Below, piece by piece: positions 23,520 through 33,692 of a DNA stretch of 64,000 bases; the first letter of the stretch is position 1, and each line of letters starts with the position of its first letter. Position numbers and translations under genes: made by a program. The DNA is from Gracilaria domingensis (Eukaryota; Rhodophyta; Florideophyceae; Gracilariales; Gracilariaceae), in the NCBI GenBank assembly GCA_022539475.1, contig VCMS01000006.1, positions 16,504-80,503 of the forward strand. The letters are read 5' to 3'. The notes under the pieces were generated by a model, which had not been told where the DNA came from, made no database searches, and was given only the letters and a program-made list of their open reading frames with translations.

Positions 23520-24134
23520 TTAGCGTCCGTTGAGTGCTCCTTCGTCCCCGCTTGGGTGCTGCGCAATTTGTTTCTTTATCAGGACATAGTACATTGTCAC
23601 GACCTGTGGCTGTACTACAGTTAAACTTTTGACGAATTAAATCTGCAGATCTACCCGTTTCTGGGTATGCTCTTGATGACGAGTCGCTACTGCGTCCCAC
23701 CCGTTAGGACCGATGGGCAATATGTCCTCACTGCCATTTAGAAAGTGAAGGCATTCGGCACTAGTGAAGCCTAGCCCACGGCCGTTCCGTGTGGTGGATT
23801 TTGCCCTCGCATTACCATTCAAAACCGTACTGGTTTTGCCTTCTCGATTTGCGGGACCATTTTGCAAGATGTTGCGCGTGTTTCCAGCAGCTCTCACGTG
23901 GCGTTTGGCGTGCCCAGTAGAACCCAGTGTGGGAGACTCTCGCTCTGTTTGCTGTGACATATCAAACGGTCGAGCTGGCCTACCAATACTGTCTCGGGAC
24001 GGAGCGATTGTCGGCGTAAGGCTTATGGAGTCTGGGGACCTTCGAACGTCGTCTTCGTCGTCCGGAAACATTTGATCGGCAGATAGCAACGCAGCCGCCT
24101 TCAACGGTGAAAGTTCCGCATCGTTGAAGTCCAT
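23520..24134 (-). pseudogene. SANT/Myb-like transposon accessory protein, broken
   Basis: The gene starts at the ATG at 24134 (MDFNDAEL). A basic central part is followed by GLGFTSAECLHFLNGSEDI, LPIGPNGWDAV and HQEHTQK, the pattern of the SANT/trihelix-like domain common in Harbinger- and pogo-associated proteins. The frame stops at 23637, but one base away the other frame continues with YPETGRSADLIRQKF, the expected third helix, and then a CPDKE-like continuation, so a single shift near 23655 kills it. It lies directly downstream of, and in the same direction as, the pogo transposase. Confidence 0.65.
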
Positions 24135-24539
24135 GAAGGTACTGCCGTGCAAGCCCAGCGCTTGGAGTTGGTAGGCATTGCGTGTAGACTACATGGCACG
24201 GAGGGAACTTGTGCGCTCCGCTTCTGGGCAATATGAAAGTACGCATTCGGTTCTAGAGAGAAGGCCTACCCAAGATGCTAATTTGTTCGGAGCCACACGC
24301 AGCTTCGTCCGTGCTCGAACGGAGAGCAAAGCCGGCGCGCAATGTCACGTCCGGCATCAAAAAGTGACGTTTTGCCTCGCGCCAAATGTGGTTTTACCGT
24401 TTTTGAATGTGCCCAATACCAGTCCGGCTATACCCATATCATCACACACCCGCGGCTGGGACAGTCGGAAAAATTAAAAAAAGTTCAACTTTCCGTCACT
24501 CAAAGTGGATGAAACTTTGGCACGTACGTAGCCTTGCCG

Positions 24540-27399
24540 CAGCGCGCCGAGCGGGCTTATAACGGCTAAGCAACGCTTGGCGTTCTGGGTATTTCTGCAG
24601 CCGTATCGCATGACGCTCATGCTCCCCACGAGCCCGCGCTTGTTGTGCTATCTTCTCGGCTACTTTCTTGGCAGCTTTCTGCTGCCGTTCAGCAGCCTTT
24701 CGAACTCCCTCCTCGGCCTTGCGGGCGTGCTCTTCGTCGCGTGTCGCACGTCGCTGCTCCGCTATCGCTGCGCGTTGACTGCGCTGCGCTTCACGGCGAG
24801 CGGCTTCAGCCTCTCGAGCTACGCGTCTCTCCTCAGCAGAAACGGCGCGTGTCGCTGCTGTTGGGCTCGGAAGATCGCCTCCGCCTCCCCCTGCACTCGG
24901 CGTTCCTCGCGTTGAGCAGCTCTAGCACTCTTTTTTGCCTCCGCTGCAGCCCGCCGTTCGTCTTGTTTTTGCAGCTCTTCCAGCACTGATTTTGAGGTTT
25001 GCAGAGATCCAGATCTTTTGTTAAGTATGCCGTTCTATATCACCTCGCTGTCGGCCTCTAGCAATGAACGAGAGCGAGTAAACTCCTCAACCAGTTCCTT
25101 GTATAACGAAATGCGATAGAGTGATAGTCGTGCTTATCAATATTGTTTATGTCAGAGACAGTGATGACATCAGGATTCGGGCCTTTCAGTTTCTCATACC
25201 AAGCTCCGCAGGCCTGGAAACCGTTAAAAATATTTGTGCCCTGCACCGCACAGATGTATGCCAGGTTCAAGATGCTGCAAAGGTTGTAAATGTCGTTGCG
25301 TCCTGCTCGATCGTGTAGAAGAGTTCGCTCATTACGGAGGTTCCTGAATTTGTTCTTGAAGGGGGAAAAGACTGTATAGTCTAATACCTGTGTGCGATGT
25401 TTTGTGTGTGCAGGCAAGCCAATCGCGACAATATTGTTTTCCTTCATTAACTTCAGCAAGCGGTACGTGACGTGTGTGTGGTGCAAACCCAGGACGGGTG
25501 TACCACGCACAGGATGTCCATAGTCCTGCTCCCTATGGGATGGTAACTTGGTGGACGAACCTCTGTTGACACTGGGGACCTGCGTGTAAGACCAGTGGTG
25601 TACTGAGAAAAACCTACAGAGGTGAGTACAGAAAGTCCAATACCAGGGGGATCACCAGGCAAGGGTGGTGCGGAAGTGAGAAATACCCGAAAAGGGGTGA
25701 GCCAGACACTCCAAGGGGAGGCGTAGCCCAAGAAACAAGTACAAAAGAGATACTCCAAAGAGGAGGCGCGGGCCGTGCACACCCAGGCAACAGGCCCGGC
25801 GTCGGGGGAAAAAACAAGAAGAACAAAGGAAGAACCCAATACTGGGGCGGAGATCTGTCCTGCAATCAGGATTTAATAGTAATAATAGATATCAATACCA
25901 CACGGTATATGCAGATTCCTTAGGCGTCCCAAGGGGAGTACGCGTACTTATACCTCTTGAGGTGACCCTCCGGGCGGAGTAGTACACCGGCAAGGGCAGC
26001 AACGCCTAGAGCCCGCACTCAAGATGAGTCTCAAGTGCCCTCTGATCCAAGTGGCAGTTCTCGAAGGAGAGGCTTGGTTGTTTTAGCATCAAGTGGTCTT
26101 CAGCCGCCCCTGCACCTCTAAGTACCCCGATTGCAGGGATGATTGACGGATTACAGTAGTGCACACACGTACGCGTTGTACACGTACGCAACCCCACTGT
26201 CAAGGTTCCAAAATAAAGACAGACTAAGATATCCCCCCACAATACCCCACCTTTGCACGAGCCATCCACCTCCACGTGGCCACGCCCATCCAGGGGCCTT
26301 GACTCATGTGCGCCCCTCTACGGGTGCTAATTAAGATTAAATTAACCAACGGTTGAAGACTCCCATAGAGGATGCACCTCATAACGTCAAGTGCTACGTG
26401 CACGTGCGCATCGCTCGTATATGAAGAGCTTTTTTGTCAAACACCCTTATAATCGGCTTCACTTTACAGTGTGCACCATAACCGTCCATGGTAAGCAAGA
26501 TATGTTTGTGTTTCTCACACAATGCTCTTGGTTCTTTAATGAAATGTTTGAATCACTCATAGACGATGTTGCTCTCGATGCCTGCGGGGTCTGATACACT
26601 TTCTTCGCGTTCAATCGAGGAAAAGAAGAGGGCGTCTGTCTTGAGTCATCTGGACGAAGTCGTTGCTTTGATCTGACACCTGAAAACAAACACCACAATC
26701 AGAGTGCTAAGCTTTCTATCCGCCAAAACAACCGGCATTGTTGTGACGTGCTACCTATTTTCTGTTCATTTCAGTTCAATTGAATTATTTCTTCCTGTCG
26801 ATGAAAACAGTGCTTTAGTTCTCGCATGGCACGCAGTTCTGGTTGAAAAACCGCTTACATCGATATTGAGCACTTTTTTCGCCGATCTGATGTATGCCTG
26901 TCGCAGGCGAGCAAAGTGCTTCGCGAAATTTGTAGTAGACGTAGCAGTTGCCCGTTGGCTTTCTAGGTTAGATCTGCGTTTGAGCCTTACCGGAGAATTT
27001 CGTTTGATAAATTTCTTAAAGAACTTATTACCTGTACGATTGTTACAAAACATTGTCTCTCTCTGACGGCTGATTGGCATTTTGGTCTACGTAGAACTTG
27101 TTCAAGTCTTTAAAACATTGTGGGGAGAGTGATGTGCCTTAGTTAGCGTAATACGTGGTGGGACTAGCTATGAGCTCTTTCTCATTGTTTGTGAAGGCAA
27201 AACGTAACGCGCTGCGTTTAAATTCGAGGTCAATGTCACCTTTAATGCTACGCTGAAGTTGGGACTTTGAAACGTTAAAGTATTTAGCCGTTAAACAAAT
27301 AGAAGGCGTGGTTGAGAGACAAAAGATTTTGGCGTCCAGTAGTGGGGCGTACTTGGACTTATCTTTCAATGAGGCCACTACTCGTCGTTGAACCATCAT
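24540..27399 (-). pseudogene. Pogo-like (DDE_1) transposase, broken and split by a TG...CA insertion
   Basis: The unit reads leftwards from the ATG at 27399. It opens with a psq-type helix-turn-helix (YFNVSKSQLQRSIKG). Next comes a frame (27080-26766) with FFKKFIKRNSPVRLKRRS and LNIDVSGFSTR holding the first catalytic D. A later frame (to about 26474) reads HILLTMDGYGAH with the second D. The coding text then resumes beyond the insertion at 25471 as VTYRLLKLMKENNIVAIGLP, HTKHRTQVLDYTVFSPFK (third D region) and NIFNGFQACGAWY. From about 25000 to 24540 the C-terminus is an Arg/Glu/Ala-rich coiled coil spread over two frames. Several shifts and stops show it is dead apart from the insertion. Pogo enzymes cut and paste DNA at TA targets. 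Confidence 0.85.
25477..26468. mobile_element. 992-bp TG...CA insertion with 5-bp target duplication (solo LTR candidate)
   Basis: The segment begins TGTGGTGCAAACCC and ends CTTTACA. It is flanked by GTGTG on both sides (25472-25476 and 26469-26473). Removing it and one GTGTG restores the pogo reading frame exactly across GYGAH-VTYR. TG...CA ends and a 5-bp duplication are the hallmarks of an LTR. No polymerase gene lies inside, so it is best read as a solo LTR left by recombination. Its orientation is not determined and no family was assigned. Confidence 0.85.
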
Positions 27400-27944
27400 G
27401 ATTAGCTGCGAGGACTGAGAACAGTCTTTGAACAGCCGCCGGTCTCATGAGCCGGCTAGTGGTTCTGGGAATTGGCTGTGGGATGCATAAATCATTTTTA
27501 GGGGTGAATGAAGGTCGCCGAATTTGAAAATGGCCCCAGATTGCGACGTTTTGAACTCAAAGGGACGCGATGGTCTTATGAATGATACCGTTTGGCTTTG
27601 TTTCAAAAACTGTGGGTTTTGTAAACAAATAATCTGTCGCAGAGTGTGGTCGCGGAGCAATGGGAGGATAACCGATGATAATGCAGACTCACTTGCTGAG
27701 CCTCAGATTTTGAGTTAGGCAGTCTGAGGCCCGTTCTTAATCTTTGTCGGGCGGACATGGAATAGGTCAGTTTTAGCTTTTTTTGCGCGTGCGCATCTCC
27801 ATTGTTTTTCAATCTCTCTTTGTCATTTTCTGCGCACAGCTAGATTCTGTTTTATTCTTTCTGTTGCACTACGTTTCATGCTAAACACTTATATACTTCA
27901 AGAGATATTTTCATCGCGAGTGATGGCTCCAAAGCATCTTCGAA
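27400..27944. other. Intergenic, no gene seen
   Basis: Short unsupported frames only. It lies between the pogo start and the hairpins bordering the piggyBac copy. Confidence 0.4.
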
Positions 27945-27985
27945 TCCGTACATGGAAGAGATTTTGGATCTCTTCCATGTACGGA
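27945..27985. repeat. Perfect hairpin, 18-bp arms (TACATGGAAGAGA family)
   Basis: TCCGTACATGGAAGAGAT (27945-27962) and its exact reverse complement (27968-27985) flank a 5-nt loop. The same TACATGGAAGAGATCTCTTCC core recurs as a palindrome at 51865-51894. A second, weaker hairpin follows at about 28055-28130, with arms containing ATTCTCGTA and GTAGCCAC. Confidence 0.85.
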
Positions 27986-28228
27986 GGTTACAAAGAAACA
28001 ATCAAAAATCAATCTTTTGTAAGTGCGTGGCATTAGAGGGTTTACGCAACCCAGTTTGTACAAAAATTCTCGTAGCCACGTAGTACTCCTAGACGTAGTG
28101 TAATATGTGGCTACGAAGAGTACGAGAATTTGCATACCATATTTCGTGTAAACGCAGCTTTGTACGAGGTGCACTTCGTATCAACTCGTGAATGCCACCC
28201 CGCCTATTGTCTATCCGACCGGCTCTCT

Positions 28229-28259
28229 GGCCTCATATGAGGCCGCTTTGGCCTCATAT
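28229..28259. repeat. Paired GGCCTCATATGAGGCC palindromes, left of piggyBac copy
   Basis: A perfect 16-bp palindrome (28229-28244) is followed after 5 nt by GGCCTCATAT. The same pair type occurs at 29890-29925, so the two pairs bracket the transposase relic and may be its terminal repeats. Confidence 0.7.
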
Positions 28260-29717
28260 TCTTTCCCGATCCACCCAAAGAACAGCCATCATTTCTTTTC
28301 CGATTTCACTAAGCTTCGAAACCATTGATACATGCTCTCCACGATTCGTAATAGTTAGTTCTGACAATCGCTTCATAGAAAACCGTCTTGTAGCGTTTCA
28401 AATAACACCAATAACTCGCATCCCCTTTTTCAAAAGAGATTCCGCGGTTTAAACAGAAGCAAAATAAGAATCAGCGCACACGAGACGATCACTCCCAAAC
28501 CAATCTTGTACCAATCTCAACAGAACAGATGTGCCATGCTGAAATTCTTTTGAGTAATCCATTGTCTCCCTGCTAGTACTTCCCATTGTTATCTCGATTT
28601 TGAGAAGTATACCACTCTGACCACAACAAACGGTTTTCAGCTCACAGCCGTTCTCTGGCTTTCGGTCCAGAGCAATGTAGTTCGGAAGTCCAATGTTTAT
28701 CCAATGTCCACCCAGTCCATACCAGCGTGACATACTTTCGTCTACACACAACGAGCTTGAAGGCGTGCCAAACGTTCGTCGATGATTATTGATTGCTGAA
28801 ACGAAGTCGGACACACGTGACCACCGTGCCTCGTTTTCCACCTCTTCCTCGGGTTCGCCACTGAAAACGATGCATCTCCGAAGAGCCTCAAATCGATTAC
28901 GGGCCATAGCTTTACCCAATCCAGGTGCTTGTATATACTTTGACGAAGAATCACAGCTCCATAAAGTTCGTCGATCTGTGAATTCAAAACGAGTTATTAA
29001 TATCATGACGCCAAAGAATCTGAGAATCTCCCCAGCAGTTGTTTGTTTGAATCCCATGCTTCCTAATCTGATGTTCGTCTTGTGTAAAATAACGTTCAAA
29101 TGCGAGGAAGGAAACATCCACATGAAATAGTCAAAAGGTGTGAGATCCCGAGGAGCATGAAAGGCAGTAATAAAATCTCCGGTTGGATCAATAACTTTCC
29201 ACTGATGCATTCGGATCTGACCATTTAGCAGTAACGGTACGATTTGCATCTTCTAAATCGTCGAATGAGCGTCGACTTTAGAACGCGCTTCAACAATGTT
29301 CTCTTCTGTGATTGGTGTTGGAGCGGCTTCCTTATTTGGATTGCTTGGTGTCATACGTTGCTCTCCTGGAGGCATTTCCTGACCTTGTTCGTTCGTTTGC
29401 GCGCCGTTTGTCTCCAACTGCTGTTGACACCCGAAGTTCGGTGGGGTTTCAGTTGTGACATGGTCCCCCTTCTTGACGCTGCAAAGTTTCATGTCACACT
29501 CTTTGCAGCGACCTGGTAACTCGAAATTGATTCGCACGATGGTTTGACGACGAACGTTGTTGACATTGAGCGATGTAGACACAACCGTTCCACTGATCAT
29601 GTTCGTCTTCCATTGGCTTCCAAAGAAACGTTTGCAATCAGTTTCGGATGTTACCAATCGAGCACGACTGTGGACGCGATTTCCAACAACTGTGCGCGGA
29701 TCATTTGCCCGTGGCAT
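28258..29717 (-). pseudogene. PiggyBac-family transposase with three in-frame stops
   Basis: The first ATG is at 29717 (the open frame extends upstream only to a GTG). The whole length to about 28258 stays in one frame, interrupted by TAG at 29253-29255, TAA at 28449-28451 and TGA at 28398-28400. The N-terminal part has a CKECDMKLC zinc-like knot. The DDE_Tnp_1_7 domain follows: FFGVMILITRFEFTDRRTLW, NRFEALRRCIVFS, the first catalytic D in LCVDESMSRWYG and the second in VCADSYFASV, continuing after the TAA with TAESLLKKGMRVIGVI. It ends abruptly at the left palindrome, so the C-terminal cysteine-rich domain is missing. Stops without frameshifts suggest decay mainly by point mutation. Confidence 0.85.
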
Positions 29718-29889
29718 AGTCGCTAAGATGTGTCGAGTGCTTTGATGTAAACAGAGTTTGTTGTCGTTCACGTCCTAAAATCTCGTGACTTTGGTTGACG
29801 CCAAGAAAGAGGAGATCAAGGAGGACTGTGTACATTGGTTTAAACTGCGATGGAACGAAGTGAACCAAAATAATGAGTGTTTTAATTTC

Positions 29890-29925
29890 GGCCTCATATG
29901 AGGCCAACTGACCTCATATGAGGTC
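29890..29925. repeat. Paired palindromes, right of piggyBac copy
   Basis: GGCCTCATATGAGGCC (29890-29905) is followed after 4 nt by GACCTCATATGAGGTC (29910-29925). A TTAA, the usual piggyBac target, lies just left of them at 29882-29885, but no matching TTAA was seen beyond the left pair. Confidence 0.7.
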
Positions 29926-29955
29926 AATTGTCAAATAGACACTAGTCGAAGCGCA

Positions 29956-30874
29956 ATGAAGGATGCGGTGAGCTTCAAACAGCACCTACTGGAGGACGAA
30001 AATGACGGCAGTATTGAGAAGTCCCATCAGCCTTCACAACCTTTTCCCGCCAGCGTACCGGGAACTTCCGTTTCAAAATCTTCTACACAAAGAAACACCA
30101 AACAAAAGCGCTTTCGGTTTTCTTACACCTACGATCTTTTTCTTCTACGTTCAGTACGCGATGCAGATGCTCATATCCCTGCCTGGGGCGAGACTGAATC
30201 CTTATATGACAAGATGCTCACTAAATTCTTGAAACTCGTTCCAACTTCAGCATTCACCTGCATGCACCAACCCAGTCGAAAAACTCTAACCGCTGGCATT
30301 AAACGTCTTCTCAGCTCACGAAGAGATCAGAACAAACGCAATGAAAGAGCCAGTGGCATAGCGGAAGAATACGGAGAGAAGTAAAATCTTCTTGATGATC
30401 TTTTATTGGAAATAGATGAAAAGGCAGAGCAGGTTCGTCAGAAAAAGGAAGAGCTCGAAGCAAAAGAGATCAAGCTAATTGAAGCAGGTTAAATGATACG
30501 AGCGCAAGCATTGAAGTAGACGTCAAAAGTGAGGCGTGGCAGTCACGATCGCGATGATTCTGTTTCAAATTCACAAGCGTGTAGATGCATTACAGTCGGA
30601 TGATTCTATCACTCCTTTGATAATGAAACAATCTCGAGAACAGGAGAAAAGGGAGTCGGAGAGAATTAGAGTTGAACAGGAGAGGCTTCAGGTCGAAAAA
30701 TGCAGAGCTGCCAGAGAGCTCGAGCGTTTTCAGACGTTGAAATCTGAATCCGAGAGGAGAATTGCTTTGGATGAGAAACGTTTCGAACTGGAGAAAGAGG
30801 AACCTAGGCAAGCAATGGAGGAACGTAAGCACATGCTGAACACCATGGCAGCATTGAGTAGAAAGCTAGAATGA
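29956..30874 (+). pseudogene. SANT/trihelix-like plus coiled-coil protein, broken
   Basis: Starting at the ATG at 29956, a Ser/Pro-rich leader is followed by RFRFSYTYDLFLLRSV and a long helical domain (SLYDKMLTKFL, TLTAGIKRLLSSRR) ending SGIAEEYGEK, the pattern of SANT-like accessory proteins of algal transposons. A TAA at 30382-30384 is followed in the same frame by LLDDLLLEIDEKAEQVRQK, then TAA and TAG. After one frameshift the frame 30536-30874 carries a charged Glu/Arg coiled coil ending MAALSRKLE. It lies head to head with the piggyBac relic but need not belong to it. Confidence 0.6.
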
Positions 30875-30958
30875 TTTAATATCGTTTCGTTTATACGGCT
30901 TGAACTAGTAGAATGCACAAATTCGTACTGCTCAAACGTGGTCCTGTGCGTGGCGGCG

Positions 30959-31690
30959 ATGTACGCGTTGAGCGATTCGTTCTCGTTGCTGCGCGTTTTC
31001 TCAACCGCAAACCACGCAAGCAGCGCAACTAAAACGCGCAAGTCGTTGCATTGCGCTGCTAGGGTGAATTGGCAGCGGCGGGAATCAGGCGCGACGGGCA
31101 AGGGAACATACAGCGGCGCGGCGCGCTCTTGTACGCCGGAATGGAAAGTGAGGCCCGCATTATGGTTCTACACGGCTGGCGCTTTTGTCGTTACGTTCCT
31201 CACTCCGTTTGTATGTGTCGCGTTATTGTTCAACGTTCTCGCCACGCTGATTGCCTATCGTGGTGGTGGTGGCGCCCATGAGCAGCTGTTGGTGGTAAAC
31301 AACGCCACTGCTATCGATGACGCGTCCACTACACGTGCCGATCACCCGCTTTCTCGTCGCTCTTGCGCGCGTCACACGCTTCCAAACTTGACACCGCGTG
31401 TCATCGCGTCGCCGACCAAGTCGAAAGTCGCTCCACTAACGCTTGTTCCGCCCCTTCCGCCGCTTACGATGTGCCACACCCATCTGCCTCTTCTCGTTTT
31501 GGCGATTCTCTGCTCCGTGCTGGTGCACGAGCTAGGTCATCTGCTCTGTGCTCATGTGTACGATGTAGCCGTGCTGTGCGTGGGTGCGTTTGTGGCGTTT
31601 CTATTCTCTGGTGCTTTCGTCAAGCTTTCCGAGCTCAAGTTACAATCGTGCCAACTACAGTTGCATATTGTGTGCGTAGGTAGAGTCCCC
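30959..31690 (+). pseudogene. Site-2 protease (S2P, M50), N-terminal part
   Basis: The first ATG is at 30959. WKVRPALWFYTAGAFVV and the following hydrophobic run match the first S2P membrane segments. LAILCSVLVHELGHLLCAH at 31500-31546 holds the zinc-binding HExxH (31526-31540). The text continues GAFVAFLFSGAFVKLSE and HIVCVG, where S2P proteins next read about GVWHN. From about 31684 the similarity stops at the transposon block. S2P cleaves membrane-bound transcription-factor precursors in the Golgi. The remainder lies at 39490-40091, so the gene is cut in two. Confidence 0.7.
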
Positions 31691-32016
31691 GAAAAACGAA
31701 ATGCAAAGGCTGGGCAAAGTACCATATCTCAACCATGTAGGCGGTAGTGTAGATACGCTTTACATACAATAAAAAGCTTCTTTATCCCAACCATTTTATG
31801 AACGTTTCAGCCTTAAAGCCCGCATGTACCAGCTTTCCTACGTTAAACACGTATGAACGCGCCAAAAAGAACGCGAAAATACAACGCGCACAAACACTTA
31901 TGTCTGCGCTCGCGCCAAAAGACATGGTATTTAAACAACTCCCGCGTGCCTCATAGAACAAATTTGATCTCTGCATCACGTGGGAGGTGTTTAAACCGCC
32001 TTGACTTCGCCGCATC
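31691..32016. other. Left flank of the Tc1 copy
   Basis: No gene seen. It should contain the left end of the Tc1 element, but I could not define its inverted repeat by eye. Confidence 0.4.
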
Positions 32017-33021
32017 ATGCCATCCAAAGGCTATCTGACAGAGATCGAGAAAGGACAAATCCTAGCTCTCAGACATGCATTGGTTCCCATAAGAAACATT
32101 TCCGAGCAGCTTGGTCGCGCATCCTCTACCATATCTCGGTTTCTGAAACGTCAAAACTCGTCGGGTGGCTGCACAAAGCGTTCGAACGCACAAAAACTCA
32201 CCCAGAGAAGCAAAACCCTTCTACTTCGCCTCGCTCGTACAGGTAACTACAGTGCTTCTGATCTGAAGAATCGTCTCAAACTAAGTATATCGGTGCGTCG
32301 CGTTCAGCAACTTCTTCATGATGACCCCCATTTGCGATACCGCCGCTACACCAAGGCTCGAAAGCTCACTCCCAAGCACATGGAAAATCGGGTGACTTGA
32401 GCTTGGCGTCATATCACCAAGGGAGATTCGTTCTGGATAAAAGTTATATTTTCTGACGAGAAGAAGTTCAATCTTGATGGCCCCGATGGGTTTGCACAGT
32501 ACTGGCACGATATTCGTCGTAAACCACGCAGGTTTTCGACGCGTCAAAATGGGGGAGGTTCGGTTATGGTTTGGGGAGCAATTTTTTTTTATGGACTGTC
32601 TGATATAATGTTCTTGTATGGAAAGCAGAATTCCGAGAAGTATTGTGAGACGTTGAAGAATGGTCTGCTTCCTTTTGTTGCTGATGCGTTTGGAGAGAGT
32701 CACCCTTTTATCTTTCAACAGGATAACGCGCCGATACATATATCCCACTGCACTTGTAATTGGTTTACTACAAATCAAGTCAGCACTCTGACCTGGCCCG
32801 CACGTTCGCCAGATTTCAATATTATTGAGAATGTGTGGGGTTATCTGGTTAGAAAGATGTACATAGGTCACAGGACGTTTGAGAATGTTGAGAATCTAAA
32901 AGGTGCTATCTGCGAGGCTTGGGCGGCAATTCCGGACGATTATCTAATCAAACTATATAATAGCATCAAGAAAAGATGCTTGGCTGTCATGGACAGCAAA
33001 GGTGGTGCTACAAAGTACTAG
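32017..33021 (+). pseudogene. Tc1/mariner transposase (DD34E) with one in-frame TGA
   Basis: The ATG at 32017 opens a 334-codon frame broken only by TGA at 32398-32400. It has two N-terminal helix-turn-helix parts (IEKGQILALRHAL; LIRLARTGNYSASDL-like), then the catalytic triad: D in [12 protein letters not shown] in [11 protein letters not shown], and E in [12 protein letters not shown] with 34 residues between the last two, which defines Tc1 rather than mariner. The C-terminal helix [21 protein letters not shown] is present. Restoring one codon would make the chain full length. The position before AWRH commonly carries an aromatic residue, so TGG to TGA is likely. It is inserted in the site-2 protease gene. 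Confidence 0.9.
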
Positions 33022-33097
33022 GGGTCGCTAGCTACGCAATAAAACTTTTCTTGTGCGCGTTGAATTTTCGCCCCCTTTATAGTAGACAAAACCTGTG

Positions 33098-33149
33098 GAG
33101 TCTATAGCTACATATCAATAAAATTTTATTGATATGTAGCTATAGACTC
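33098..33149. repeat. Perfect 52-bp palindrome
   Basis: The sequence from GAGTCTATAGCTACATATC to its exact reverse complement meets at AAAATTTT with no spacer (26-bp arms). It lies 76 bp after the Tc1 stop and 83 bp before the MULE. A perfect spacerless palindrome can extrude a cruciform. Its persistence suggests it is young or the joined ends of a small element. Confidence 0.9.
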
Positions 33150-33232
33150 GGTGTCATACAAGTAACGCTTTTTGACCTGCAACGTCGTTGCTGTGGCTAC
33201 AGATTGCCGTGTTTTTATTGACGTGCAAAAAC

Positions 33233-33440
33233 GGCAAGTGCCGAATCGACACGACGTCGCCGACGTAGGACCCCCCTCCAATCAGGGAGTGGGGTTCAAC
33301 ATTGGATACCCTGATAAATGCGCCCTGAGAGCAGGTCGAGCTCCCGACCAACCACCTCCCCATATTACGCCTTCAACCCAATAGTACAGCGGGGTTCAAC
33401 ATCGCATTCCTTTCGCCCAACCGTACATAACCAAGTCAGA
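33233..33440. repeat. MULE left terminal inverted repeat
   Basis: Begins GGCAAGTGCCGAATCGACAC; reverse complement of 39234-39441 except for two substitutions near its inner end. Confidence 0.95.
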
Positions 33441-33692
33441 AGTTCAGTAAAGGCGCGCTTTTCAAACAAAACCGATGCTCTTCCTCTCTCTTCTCTTCCT
33501 CGCCCGATGATCTGCCACCCCAATTCTCCCCATCAAGATATTCAAAAGCTCCCCATAAAGACATTCAAAAGCTCTCGTGACAGATCATAAGCGCAGAAAT
33601 AATTAATTATTACTATCATGTGTGTCTACTTTTCTCAGTAAGCAGTCCTTTCAACAAACATAACAAAATACTAACAAGTATGCTAATACATC
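33441..33692. other. MULE 3' untranslated region
   Basis: Lies between the left repeat and the stop codon of the transposase; no gene seen. Confidence 0.5.

Noticed and set aside
24577..24989. Plus-strand ORFs over 24.6-25.0 kb
   Set aside because: They are the antisense of the Arg/Glu/Ala coiled-coil end of the pogo transposase.
28398..32400. TGA codons inside transposase frames as evidence of a recoded genetic code
   Set aside because: Intact genes here end in TGA (FAD synthase-type at 58585, secreted protein at 53955) and other relics carry TAA and TAG as well, so these are decay mutations.
33154..33363. Small ORFs inside the MULE ends
   Set aside because: The same frames appear in both inverted repeats and have no independent support.
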